From NCBI GenBank assembly GCA_021798915.1, contig JAJZBM010000017.1, positions 1-58,620 of the forward strand: a stretch of DNA of 58,620 nucleotides, written 5' to 3'. The notes below the pieces were generated by a model. It had not been told where the DNA came from. It saw only the letters and a program-made list of their open reading frames with translations, and ran no database searches. Both the position numbers and the translations under genes were made by a program. Shown piece by piece: positions 15,323-23,920 of this stretch. This DNA is from Pseudomonadota bacterium. GTDB lineage: Bacteria > Pseudomonadota > Alphaproteobacteria > Acetobacterales > Acetobacteraceae. Positions within the stretch are counted from its first letter, which is position 1. Each line of letters opens with the position of its first letter.

Positions 15323-17671
15323 TCAGAATGAAACCGTGATGCCGCCATAGGCCTCGATCGGGTTGGCCGGCGCCAGCGCGCGCGGGTTGGAGGCGCCCGG
15401 CGCGATCGGGATCGGCACCGAATTGGTCGGGCTCAGCGTGCCATAGGTGTAATAATCGGCGTTGAAGGCGTTATCGAGCATCGCGAAGAGTTTTATGTGC
15501 TTGGTGAGTTGATAGCTGGTGTTGAGGTTGGTCACGAAATAGGCGCCGGTGGTGGGGAGAAGATTGGCCTCGTCCCCGAACAGATATTGTCCGGATTGAT
15601 AGGTGCCATCGGCGCCGACCTGCCAGGCATCGGTGATGTTATAAGAAAATCCGATTTTCGCGATCCAGTTCGGAATGCCGGGAAGGGTGTCGCCGGGGCG
15701 GATATGGATGTTGCCGTTGGCGTCGGCGCCGGGATTGTTCGGACTCGAAATGGTCAGGCCGTTCTGATAGGTCGCGTCGATATAGGAGGCATTGGCGAAG
15801 AATTCGAATTTCCCCTGCGTCAGCGTGCCGCCGAGATCGACACCCTGGCGGCGCGTATCGCCGATATTCTGATAATAGGCCGAGCCTTGGACGGGGCTGT
15901 AGATGAACTGAATGTCGTTCATCGTGTCGGTGCGGTAGGCGCCGAGATTCCAAACGAAATTGGCGTTGCCATAAGGCGTGAACTGACCACGCAATCCCGC
16001 TTCGATGGTATGGGCGATGACTTGCTTGAGGTTGGGATCGCCGGCGAAGAAATTGGAGAGTGTGCACGGGCTTTGCGGGTCGGAGCAGGAGAGTTCCTCC
16101 GGCGTCGGTGCGCGGTTCGACTCGGCGAAATCGGCGTAAGACGTCACATGCGGATTGATTTTGTAGGTGAGGCCGATCTGCGGGTTGAAATGCGCATAAT
16201 CGTGATTGCCGGAAAGCACGCCGTTATTGGGATCCATGCCGACGAGATCGGTCTGCGCGTAATTGAATCGTCCGGCGACGGTGAGGGTGAGCGCCGGCGT
16301 GATGTCGTACATGTCGATGAAATAGAGGCCATAGTAATTCGTCGTGTCATCGAGTCGCACCGGCATGATCGACCCATCGGCCTGATCGATGGTGATGCCC
16401 GGCCCGACGAAGCTCATCTGGTCATAGGGGTTGAGGCCGCCCATCAGGGTATTGCCGGTAAACGTGTTCTGGCTGCCGTCATAGCTCGCGCCGGCGGTGA
16501 AATGATTGGCGTGGCCGAAAAGGGTGCCGGTATTGGTCGCCTGGACGGATAATCCGTAACCGTTGGTATTGGTGTCCTGCACGTTGAGCTGGGAATAGGG
16601 CCCGCCATTGAGGAAATTCGGGATTGGCGCGAATCCGGTCGTGGTCAGGAATTGTCCCGGTCCGGTGCAGAGATAATTGCCGCAGGGCGTGGCATCGGGG
16701 ACGTTGCCGTTGACGACGCTCTGGAGAAAATTCTGATAATAGGCAACGGTTTGGATGGAGGTGTTGTCGTTGACCTGATAGGAGCCGTTGGCCGAGATCT
16801 CGGCGTATTTGTTGCCGAGGAAATTGGGCGAGGTGAACACCGCCGAGCGATTGGCGTCCAGCTCCTGCACCGGCACCGTCGCCGGCTCGTTCAGCTCGTT
16901 ATCGGCGGCGGTGACGTTGATGTGCAACTCCGCGGCGGTGCCGCGCCAGCCGAAATCGGCATAAAGCTTGTTGAGATGAGAGGATTCGTCCTCCCGCCAG
17001 CCGCCGGAATAAAGCCCATCGACAGCCGCGTAGACCGCCGTGTTGCCAAACTGCGCGCCGTATTCGCCATAACCTTGCAGGCGCCCATAGGAGCCGCCGA
17101 GCATGGTTGCGTCCATGCCCTGAAACGTAAAGCCGTTTTTCATCTGGACGGCCATCGCGCCGCCGAGGGCGTTCAGGCCGAAAACCGGGTTGGTGCCTTG
17201 AAATTCAACGCGATCGATGGCGACGCTGGGCAGCAAATCCCAGTTCACGACATCGCCGAAGGGCTGGTTGAAGCGCACGCCGTTCACATAGACGGCGATA
17301 TCCTGCGAATTGCCGGCGATCGGCGAGGCCTGGAACCCGTGGTAGAAAATATTGGGCGCAAAGCTGTTGCCGCCTTCATTGCCGATCGAGACCCCTTGCG
17401 CTTGTTGGCCCAAACTGCCGAGCAGGTCGGGTGTGCCGTCGAAGGAAAGATCATGGCTGGTCAGAACCTGCGTCTCGTCCGGCACCTTGTCGCGCTCGAC
17501 ATCGGAACCGAGCAGCGGCGTCGAGCCGATGACATTGGTGTCGGGCAGGGCGGTGATGTCAGGAAGGGTGGTGACCGGGGATGCCGGTGCCGGCGCCTGT
17601 TGCGCCGCGGCGTGATCGCATTCGCCAATCACCACCAGCGCTGCCAGCGCGGTCAAAGCGAAACCCCGCAT
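15323..17671 (-). CDS. TonB-dependent outer-membrane receptor (LutH-like)
   Basis: This 782-residue receptor starts at ATG 17671 with a GGAGGAAAA ribosome site; the longer frame upstream is not coding. It has a signal peptide (MRGFALTALAALVVIGECDH), a plug domain (about 50-180) with DIAVYVNGVRFNQPFGDVVN and RVEFQGTNPVFGLNALGGA, and a 22-strand-type barrel ending in the classic terminal Phe (GGITVSF). Lanthanide utilisation clusters contain such a receptor (LutH), so lanthanophore uptake is a good guess; other chelates or iron complexes cannot be excluded. It is divergent from the two-component pair, which probably controls it. Confidence 0.88.
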   Translation of the reverse strand: MRGFALTALAALVVIGECDHAAAQQAPAPASPVTTLPDITALPDTNVIGSTPLLGSDVERDKVPDETQVLTSHDLSFDGTPDLLGSLGQQAQGVSIGNEGGNSFAPNIFYHGFQASPIAGNSQDIAVYVNGVRFNQPFGDVVNWDLLPSVAIDRVEFQGTNPVFGLNALGGAMAVQMKNGFTFQGMDATMLGGSYGRLQGYGEYGAQFGNTAVYAAVDGLYSGGWREDESSHLNKLYADFGWRGTAAELHINVTAADNELNEPATVPVQELDANRSAVFTSPNFLGNKYAEISANGSYQVNDNTSIQTVAYYQNFLQSVVNGNVPDATPCGNYLCTGPGQFLTTTGFAPIPNFLNGGPYSQLNVQDTNTNGYGLSVQATNTGTLFGHANHFTAGASYDGSQNTFTGNTLMGGLNPYDQMSFVGPGITIDQADGSIMPVRLDDTTNYYGLYFIDMYDITPALTLTVAGRFNYAQTDLVGMDPNNGVLSGNHDYAHFNPQIGLTYKINPHVTSYADFAESNRAPTPEELSCSDPQSPCTLSNFFAGDPNLKQVIAHTIEAGLRGQFTPYGNANFVWNLGAYRTDTMNDIQFIYSPVQGSAYYQNIGDTRRQGVDLGGTLTQGKFEFFANASYIDATYQNGLTISSPNNPGADANGNIHIRPGDTLPGIPNWIAKIGFSYNITDAWQVGADGTYQSGQYLFGDEANLLPTTGAYFVTNLNTSYQLTKHIKLFAMLDNAFNADYYTYGTLSPTNSVPIPIAPGASNPRALAPANPIEAYGGITVSF

Positions 17672-17733
17672 CGTTTTCCTCCTCACGGATCGGTGTTCTT
17701 GCCGTCTTGGGTAGGGCGCGAGAGGCTTCGCGT

Positions 17734-17811
17734 CAATCACAATGATTGCGTCTAAACATCTGAAATTCCTTATAATATTGCAAAAAATGCGGAGTTTCTT
17801 GCAGATTTTGC
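17734..17811. promoter_or_regulatory. Divergent control region between TonB receptor and sensor kinase
   Basis: The 217-bp gap (17672-17888) is AT-rich in its middle. It contains an inverted repeat CAATCA-CAA-TGATTG (17734-17748), a -10-like TATAAT (17771-17776), and two 13-bp direct repeats, TTGCAAAAAATGC (17778-17790) and TTGCAGATTTTGC (17799-17811). The repeats are spaced 21 bp start to start, that is two helical turns. The spacing suits a dimeric response regulator. The assignment to the neighbouring regulator is inferred. Confidence 0.5.
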
Positions 17812-17888
17812 CAAACGCCGGCGAGCGCGCTTGCCGGGAGCGCGCGAAAGGCGTCATTTTGACTGAAATTCGTCCTTGATCGGCAACC

Positions 17889-19286
17889 ATGGCCTCGCTC
17901 CGCACCCGCCTCATCGTCCTCCCGACCGCAATCCTCTTGCTCGGGCTGATCGCGACGATCGGTTTTTCCGTCTGGCTCGGGCGTTTGCGCGTGCAGGCCG
18001 AGACCGCGTCCGGGATGCGCCTCGCGACGGTTCTGGTGCGCGCCGAACTCGCCGACATCGCCGATGACGGAAGATCGGGTCCGGTTCTCGCGCGGCTGGA
18101 GACGGCGCTTCCCAATGTCCGCCACGTCGATCTTCTGATCCTGCCGGCGCCCGATCTCCTCGCTTTCGGCGAGACCCTGTTCGTCAAGGGCGACGCGACC
18201 AGAGTGCCGCGGTTTTTCGCCCGTCTGCTCGCCCCGCCCACGACCGCGCTCAGCTTTCCGATCCTCCGCGCCGGCAGCTTCCATGGCACGGTGATCCTGA
18301 TGCCCAATCCGCTCGACGAGATCCGGGAAATCTGGGGTGAGTTGCGCTTTCTTGCCGCCCTCCTCGCCGCGCTCGCATTGATCATCACCGCGATCCTGGT
18401 TGCGCTCGTCCATTTTGCCTTAGCGCCGATCAGCGATCTCGCGGACGCGCTCGACCATCTCGAGCGCGGCCATTTCGATATCGCGCTCGCGCCGATCCGG
18501 GTGCGCGAATTGCGCCGCATCGGCGCCCGATTCGATAGTCTCGCCGGCTCGCTCGGGCGTCTGCGTGAGGATAATCACCGGCTGATCGACAAGCTGATGT
18601 CGCTCCAGGAAGAAGAGCGCAAGGAACTCGCCCATGAGCTGCACGACGCCTTCGGCCCGGCGCTGTTCGCCATCCGCGCCGATGTCGCCGGCATCCTGCG
18701 GGCGCTGCGCGGCAACCCGCCGGCGCTACCGGCGATCGCCGAGCGCGCCCAGGCGATCGCCGGGCTCACCGATGGCATCCAGGGCATCACCACCCGGCTT
18801 TTGGAGCGGCTGCGCCCGCTGGTGCTCGACGAATTGGGGCTGGATGCCGCGCTCGAGCAGGTTTTTGCCGCCTGGCAAAGCCGCTATCCCGCATTGGCCT
18901 GCACGCTGGAGATCGAGCCGGTGGCGATCGGCCGCGCCGACGAGGCGCTGGGGCTTGCACTTTATCGCGCGGTGCAGGAATGTCTCACCAATGTCGTGCG
19001 CCATGCCGGCGCGAGTGCCCTGCGGATCCGGTTGCGGACCGAGACCGCGGAAGAAGATGATGCGCGACGTCTCGAACTCACCATCGCCGATGACGGCTGC
19101 GGATTCGCGCCCGGCCAGCGCTTCGGCTTCGGCCTGCTCGGTATCGCCGAACGCGTCCGCGCGCTTGGTGGGCGGATCGAGATCGGGCGTGCCGCCGAGG
19201 GGGGGGCGCTGGTGCGGTTGACGCTGCCGCTCGCCGAGGTCAAGAAAGAACCTCAGGAAAAGACATGTCCGCCGCCATCCTGCTGA
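17889..19286 (+). CDS. Membrane sensor histidine kinase, NarX/PedS-like (HisKA_3 type)
   Basis: This 465-residue kinase has TM1 at about 9-29, a periplasmic sensor of about 125 residues, TM2 at about 155-178 and a HAMP-like linker. The HisKA_3 dimerisation helix reads EEERKELAHELHDAFG, with phospho-acceptor His252 in the LHD motif. The catalytic domain has TNVVRHAGA, DDGCGFAPG and FGLLGIAERV. This group drives LuxR-type regulators and includes kinases controlling PQQ-dependent alcohol oxidation (PedS, FlhS, MxbD-like). It overlaps its regulator gene by 22 nt. The ribosome site is weak, so expression may be low or the start uncertain. Confidence 0.88.
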   Translation: MASLRTRLIVLPTAILLLGLIATIGFSVWLGRLRVQAETASGMRLATVLVRAELADIADDGRSGPVLARLETALPNVRHVDLLILPAPDLLAFGETLFVKGDATRVPRFFARLLAPPTTALSFPILRAGSFHGTVILMPNPLDEIREIWGELRFLAALLAALALIITAILVALVHFALAPISDLADALDHLERGHFDIALAPIRVRELRRIGARFDSLAGSLGRLREDNHRLIDKLMSLQEEERKELAHELHDAFGPALFAIRADVAGILRALRGNPPALPAIAERAQAIAGLTDGIQGITTRLLERLRPLVLDELGLDAALEQVFAAWQSRYPALACTLEIEPVAIGRADEALGLALYRAVQECLTNVVRHAGASALRIRLRTETAEEDDARRLELTIADDGCGFAPGQRFGFGLLGIAERVRALGGRIEIGRAAEGGALVRLTLPLAEVKKEPQEKTCPPPSC

Positions 19287-19924
19287 TCGACGACCACCCG
19301 ATCGTCCGTGACGGCTGCCGCCGCTTGCTGGAGGCGCGCCCCGAATTCGCGGTCCTCGAAGCCGGCTCCGGCGCCGAGGGGCTGGCGATGAACCGCCGCC
19401 ATGGCCCCGATCTCATCATCCTCGATCTCAACCTGCCGGACGGCAACGGCCTCGAATTCCTGCGCCGCCTGCGCGGCGAAACGCCGGCGGCGCGGGTGCT
19501 GGTGTTCAGCATGTATGAGGAGGCGACGTTCGTCGCCCGCGCGCTGGAGGCCGGCGCGCTCGGCTACCTCACCAAGCATGATGACCCTGAGGCGCTGCTT
19601 GCGGCGGTGGAGGCCTTGATGCGCGGCGAGCGTTATCTCGGCCATCGGGTGGCGCAGAAACTCGCCTTGCTCAGCTTGCAGCCGGCGGGCGATCCGCTCC
19701 GCGGTCTCACGGCGCGGGAGTTGGACGTGCTCGATCTGCTCGGCAATGGCGCGGGGCTGGCTGAAATCGCCGCGGCTCTCGCGCTCAGCTATCGCAGCGC
19801 CGCCCATATCGCGGCACAGTTGCGCACCAAGCTGCGTTTGCGCAGCCAGGCCGCGTTGGTGAAATTCGCGGTGGAAACCGCGCCCGAACGCCGCGCCCAA
19901 CGGGGAAGCGAGCAAAAACCCTGA
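19265..19924 (+). CDS. LuxR/NarL-family response regulator
   Basis: This 219-residue protein has a receiver domain (1-120) with acidic pair Asp9/Asp10, phospho-acceptor Asp54 in LIILDLNLPDG, Thr/Ser in the LVFSMYEEATF strand and the conserved Lys in GYLTKHDDPE. The C-terminal LuxR-type helix-turn-helix (about 145-205) reads GLTARELDVLDLLGNG, then SYRSAAHIAAQLRTKL. The gene overlaps the kinase gene, showing a cognate pair. Probable targets are the TonB receptor operon and the transport clusters on either side, by analogy with PedR/FlhR-type regulators. Confidence 0.92.
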   Translation: MSAAILLIDDHPIVRDGCRRLLEARPEFAVLEAGSGAEGLAMNRRHGPDLIILDLNLPDGNGLEFLRRLRGETPAARVLVFSMYEEATFVARALEAGALGYLTKHDDPEALLAAVEALMRGERYLGHRVAQKLALLSLQPAGDPLRGLTARELDVLDLLGNGAGLAEIAAALALSYRSAAHIAAQLRTKLRLRSQAALVKFAVETAPERRAQRGSEQKP

Positions 19925-19945
19925 CCCCGGCGATCGCGCGTGGCG

Positions 19946-19993
19946 CCAGGGGGGAGAGCGTCCCAGGGGGGAGAGCGCCAGGGGGACAGCGTC
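19946..19993. repeat. Short G-rich tandem repeats at a convergent junction
   Basis: Two 17-bp copies of CCAGGGGGGAGAGCGTC (second ending CC) are followed by a shorter, diverged third copy (AGGGGGACAGCGTC). They fill most of the 82-bp gap between the response regulator stop and the FkbM gene stop. No canonical terminator is seen. Confidence 0.6.
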
Positions 19994-20006
19994 AGGGACC
20001 GGGGCT

Positions 20007-20705
20007 TCAGGGGCGCTCGGCCGGGAGCACCATGAAATTGATTTTGCCTTCATAGCGCTGAAAGGCATCGGCGCGGCGATAGGCGTGCTCATCGCACCAT
20101 TGCGTGAAAGCAGCATTGTTCTGGTCGTCGACCTCGATGAACAGCGCCGGGCGCCAGCGCGCGACGGTCCGCGCCAGCCCGGCCAGAACCGCCATCTCGG
20201 TGCCCTCGACATCGATTTTCACGAGATCGACCGGCCGTGCGGCGAGCACCGCGTCCCCCCGCAGGCAGCGCAGATCACCCTCGGCCGCCGGCTGGATCGC
20301 GGTGCAGCCGAGATTGTTCGGATCCGGCTGCGTCAGCGTGACCCGCCCCTCGTCATCGCCGAGTGCCATGCCAAGAAAGCCGATGTCGCAGGATTTGAGT
20401 TCGTTCAAACGGCGGTTGAGCGCAAAAATATCGATCGCTTCGGGGTTGATCTCGAAATTGATGATCCGGCGCGGGTTGCAGAATTTCTCGATGAAAATCG
20501 AGTGATTGCCGACATTGGTGCCGATATCGACGAAGACTCCGCCCTCGCGGAAATAGCGTGCGATGATCGCCAATTCCTCGCGTTCGTAGAAAATCCCCTG
20601 GAGATGATGGCTCTGGATGTGGTCTTCCGGATTGCGGACAAAAAACCGGATATCCCGATCCTGGATCCGGGTCTCGATCACGGTTCCTGGGAGCAATCGT
20701 ACCAC
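20007..20705 (-). CDS. FkbM-family methyltransferase
   Basis: This is a SAM-dependent methyltransferase of the FkbM family. GTG 20705 is preferred because CGAGGGGATGGC places a good ribosome site upstream; a TTG at 20765 would overlap the preceding gene. The 232-residue product has motif I GGVFVDIGTNVGNHSIF and the family motif VDLVKIDVEGTEMAVLAGL. Family members methylate sugars, polyketides and small acids; many are clustered with surface-glycan genes. Its position after an acyl-CoA metabolism run gives no firm hint at the substrate, and it may be an unrelated last gene. Confidence 0.82.
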   Translation of the reverse strand: MVRLLPGTVIETRIQDRDIRFFVRNPEDHIQSHHLQGIFYEREELAIIARYFREGGVFVDIGTNVGNHSIFIEKFCNPRRIINFEINPEAIDIFALNRRLNELKSCDIGFLGMALGDDEGRVTLTQPDPNNLGCTAIQPAAEGDLRCLRGDAVLAARPVDLVKIDVEGTEMAVLAGLARTVARWRPALFIEVDDQNNAAFTQWCDEHAYRRADAFQRYEGKINFMVLPAERP

Positions 20706-20734
20706 GCCATCCCCTCGGCCATTCCCTCGCGGCT

Positions 20735-21787
20735 TCAGGGGCCGATACCCCTTGCGAATTGCCAAGCCCGCTCGGCGATATCCTGGAACACTTGGCCACG
20801 TTCCATCGCCCGCGCATCCGCAGCGTTACCATCGAGGGCGCGACGATACACGCCAGCAACGATCGAGGCCAGTCTAAACATCGCAAAAATGATCATAAAT
20901 TCGAGATCGGGAACACTCGTCCGGCCGGTCTGGGCGCAATAGCGGGCGATGGTCTCTGCCTCGCTCGGGATGCCGAGCGCCACCAGCTCCGCCTCCGTGC
21001 CGCCGCCGGCGCTTGCCGGCAAGCGGTAGGTGAGGAGCGTATAGGCGAGATCGGCGAGCGGGTGGCCGATGGTCGCCAACTCCCAGTCCAGGACCGCGAC
21101 CACGCGCGGCTCCGTCGGGTGGAAGATCAGATTGCCGAGGCGAAAATCGCCATGCGCGATCGCGGCTTCCTCGGTTGCCGGCAAATGCTCGGGAAGCCAG
21201 CGCATCAGCGCGTCCATCGCCGGCACATCGATGGTGCGCGAGGCCTCGTATTGTTTCGACCAGCGCGCCACCTGCCGCGCCACATACCCCTCCGGGCGCC
21301 CGAAATCATCGAGACCCAAAGCGCGGTAATCACAGCCATGCAGCAAGGCCAGCACCCGGGTCATGTCGTCATACATCGCCGCGCGCTCGGCGGGCGCGAG
21401 GCCGGGCAGGGTGCGGTCAGCGAAAACCCGCCCCGGAACGTGATCCATGATATAGAACATCTGCCCGATCACGCTCTCGTCCGCGCAGAGAAGATGCACC
21501 CGCGGCACCGGCACCGGGCTCGCAGCCAGAGCCTTGAGCACGGTGAATTCGCGATCGACGGCATGCGCGGAGGGTAAAAGCTTCCCCGGCGGCTTTTTGC
21601 GCATGACATAGGCGCCGCTCTGGCTTTCCAGGTAAAAAGTCGGGTTGGATTGCCCACCCTGGAATTGCCGCACCATCAGATCGCCGCCGAAGCCGGGCAG
21701 ATGAGCGGCAAGATAGCGGGCGAGCGCCGCCTCGTCGAAACGGTGGTTGGGAAGAACCGGAACCAGTTCCGGCGCGCCGTCGGCCAT
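20735..21787 (-). CDS. APH-fold phosphotransferase-like protein (ACAD10/11 N-domain type)
   Basis: This 350-residue protein has an aminoglycoside/choline-kinase-like fold: [13 protein letters not shown] for the glycine loop, YVMRKKPPG with the ATP Lys, the Brenner-type catalytic loop [12 protein letters not shown] and the metal-binding [17 protein letters not shown]. Such proteins are frequently encoded with acyl-CoA dehydrogenases, and in animals are fused to them as ACAD10/11, where 4-hydroxy acids are phosphorylated before elimination. The neighbours fit that reading: an SDR at 4-nt distance and an acyl-CoA dehydrogenase next. An antibiotic kinase role is unlikely. Confidence 0.85.
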   Translation of the reverse strand: MADGAPELVPVLPNHRFDEAALARYLAAHLPGFGGDLMVRQFQGGQSNPTFYLESQSGAYVMRKKPPGKLLPSAHAVDREFTVLKALAASPVPVPRVHLLCADESVIGQMFYIMDHVPGRVFADRTLPGLAPAERAAMYDDMTRVLALLHGCDYRALGLDDFGRPEGYVARQVARWSKQYEASRTIDVPAMDALMRWLPEHLPATEEAAIAHGDFRLGNLIFHPTEPRVVAVLDWELATIGHPLADLAYTLLTYRLPASAGGGTEAELVALGIPSEAETIARYCAQTGRTSVPDLEFMIIFAMFRLASIVAGVYRRALDGNAADARAMERGQVFQDIAERAWQFARGIGP

Positions 21788-21790
21788 CGT

Positions 21791-22576
21791 TCAGCCCGCC
21801 GCCTGCACCGGCGAGCCGATGGTGACGCCGCCATCGATGACGATCGTCTGGCCGGTGGTGAAACTCCCCGAGGGCGCGGCGAGAAACACCGCGGCGCCGG
21901 CGATCTCGTCCGGCTCGCCGATCCGCATCAAGGGCGTATCCTTGGAACGCTTTTCCCCGATTTCGGGATTTTCCCAGAGCGCGCGGGCAAAATCGGTGCG
22001 GATCAGGCCCGGGGCGATGCAATTCGCGCGGATGTTCTTCGGCCCCCACTCGACGGCGATATTGCGGACGAGCTGCATATCGGCAGCCTTGGAGAGGCCA
22101 TAGACGGCCAAAAGCGGCGTGCCGCGGAGACCGGCGATCGAGGAGACGACGATGACCGAACCGCCGCCGCGCGCCGCCATGCCGGGAAGCGCCATGTTGC
22201 AGAGCCAGAAATTGCTCCGCACATTGGCGCCCATGATGCGATCATAGGCGTCATCGGGGATGCCCGCCGAGGGGCCGAAATAGGGATTGACGGCGGCGTT
22301 GCACACCAGAATATCGATGCCGCCCCAATGCGCGACGGTTTTGTCGACCAGCGCCTGCAACTGCTCCTTATGGCCGATGTGACAGGGGATCACGATCGCC
22401 TCGCCGCCCGCGGCTTTGATCGCCTCGGCGACCGGGGCGCAGGCTTCGGGCTTGCGGCTCGAGACCACCACCTTGGCGCCGTGCGCCGCCATCGCTTCCG
22501 CGATGGCGCGCCCGATGCCGCGGCTGGAGCCGGTGACGACGGCGACCTTGCCGGAGAGATCGAACAGATTTTTCAT
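21791..22576 (-). CDS. SDR-family oxidoreductase
   Basis: This 261-residue short-chain dehydrogenase starts at ATG 22576 (ribosome site GAGGAGA). The cofactor loop is VTGSSRGIGRAIAEAM, the catalytic tetrad region has VCNAAVNPYFG, the Ser is in IVVVSSIAGLRG, and YGLSKAAD gives the YxxxK motif. Most members use NAD(P)H on hydroxy- or keto-acyl compounds. The gene lies between an acyl-CoA dehydrogenase and an APH-like kinase on the same strand, spaced by 3-10 nt, so it probably acts in the same fatty-acid or hydroxy-acid breakdown route. Confidence 0.9.
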   Translation of the reverse strand: MKNLFDLSGKVAVVTGSSRGIGRAIAEAMAAHGAKVVVSSRKPEACAPVAEAIKAAGGEAIVIPCHIGHKEQLQALVDKTVAHWGGIDILVCNAAVNPYFGPSAGIPDDAYDRIMGANVRSNFWLCNMALPGMAARGGGSVIVVSSIAGLRGTPLLAVYGLSKAADMQLVRNIAVEWGPKNIRANCIAPGLIRTDFARALWENPEIGEKRSKDTPLMRIGEPDEIAGAAVFLAAPSGSFTTGQTIVIDGGVTIGSPVQAAG

Positions 22577-22586
22577 CGTCTTCTCC

Positions 22587-23813
22587 TCACGCGTTCGGCC
22601 GTGCCGGGCGGTATTTGGCGAGTTCGAGACGGCCGAGCTGGAAGCGGTGCACCTCGTCCGGGCCATCGACGATGCGCATCGTGCGCGCCGTCGCATACAT
22701 CCGCGCGATGCCGAAATCGCTGGTGACCCCGCCGCCGCCATGCGCCTGCAACACCCAGTCGATCACCTGGCAGGCCATGTTCGGCACGCCGACCTTGATC
22801 GCCGCGATCTCGCGCCGCGCTTCCTTGTTGCCGACGGTGTCCATTTTCCACGCCGCATGCAGAACCTGCAGCCGGCTTTGATCGATCATGATGCGGGCAT
22901 TGGCGATGCGCTCGATGATCACCCCTTGCTCGGCGAGCGGGCGGCCGAAGGCGATGCGTTGCGTCACCCGTTGGCACATTTTTTCGAGCGCCCGTTCGGC
23001 AAGGCCGATGGTGCGCATGCAGTGATGGATGCGCCCCGGGCCAAGCCTGCCTTGCGCGATCTCGAAGCCGCGTCCCTCGCCGAGCAGAATATTGGCGGCC
23101 GGGACGCGGACATTCTCGAACACGATCTCGCCATGGCCGTGCGGCGCGTCGTCATAGCCGAACACCGGCAGCATGCGCTTGATGGTGACGCCCGGGGTGC
23201 CGCGCGGCACCAGGATCATCGATTGCTGGCGGTATTTGTCCGGGTTGTGCGGGTCGCTCTTGCCCATGACGATGAAAATCGCGCAACGCGGATCACCGGC
23301 GCCGGATGACCACCATTTGCGCCCGTTGATGACGTAATGATCGCCGTCACGCAGGATGCTGGTCTGGATATTGGTTGCATCCGAGGAGGCCACTTCCGGC
23401 TCGGTCATCGAAAAACAGGAGCGGATTTCACCCGCGAGCAGCGGCTTCAGCCAGCGTTCCTTGTGCTCGGCGCTGCCGTAACGCTCGATGGTTTCCATAT
23501 TGCCGGTATCGGGCGCGGAGCAGTTGAATACCTCCGAACACCATTGCACCCGGCCCATGATTTCGGCGAGCGGCGCATATTCGAGATTGGTGAGGCCGGC
23601 GCCGTGCGAGGATTCGGGCAAAAACAGATTCCAGAGCCCGGCCGCCCGCGCGACCGGCTTGAGCTTTTCGATGATCGGCACCGGCTGCCAGCGATCGGCG
23701 GCGGCGTTGATCTCCGCATGATAGGTTTCCTCGTTGGGATAGATATGTTCTTCCATGAAGGCGAGCAGACGCTCGCGCAAGGCGTTGACCTTGTCTGTAT
23801 ATGCAAAATCCAC
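22587..23813 (-). CDS. Acyl-CoA dehydrogenase
   Basis: This 408-residue flavoenzyme catalyses alpha,beta-desaturation of acyl-CoA. It starts at a GTG (23813) after GGGAGGAAA. The FAD/substrate segment is [20 protein letters not shown], with [11 protein letters not shown] following. The C-terminal region has [22 protein letters not shown] and [20 protein letters not shown], with [16 protein letters not shown]-type catalytic positioning (here [15 protein letters not shown]). The length matches the ACAD10/11-like subgroup. It leads an operon with the SDR and the APH-like kinase, downstream on the minus strand. Confidence 0.93.
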   Translation of the reverse strand: MDFAYTDKVNALRERLLAFMEEHIYPNEETYHAEINAAADRWQPVPIIEKLKPVARAAGLWNLFLPESSHGAGLTNLEYAPLAEIMGRVQWCSEVFNCSAPDTGNMETIERYGSAEHKERWLKPLLAGEIRSCFSMTEPEVASSDATNIQTSILRDGDHYVINGRKWWSSGAGDPRCAIFIVMGKSDPHNPDKYRQQSMILVPRGTPGVTIKRMLPVFGYDDAPHGHGEIVFENVRVPAANILLGEGRGFEIAQGRLGPGRIHHCMRTIGLAERALEKMCQRVTQRIAFGRPLAEQGVIIERIANARIMIDQSRLQVLHAAWKMDTVGNKEARREIAAIKVGVPNMACQVIDWVLQAHGGGGVTSDFGIARMYATARTMRIVDGPDEVHRFQLGRLELAKYRPARPNA

Positions 23814-23920
23814 GGTTTTCCTCCCGGCCTCGGTGCTTCGGTTCGGCGGCTAGCCTAGGCAGAGAGAGGCGGCCCGCAAAGAGGAAAAATTACCGCACCC
23901 GCACCCGCGCCCGGCCGCGC

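Noticed and set aside
20735-21787. Aminoglycoside resistance kinase
   Set aside because: The fold matches, but the neighbours and the ACAD10/11-like features indicate fatty-acid or hydroxy-acid metabolism.
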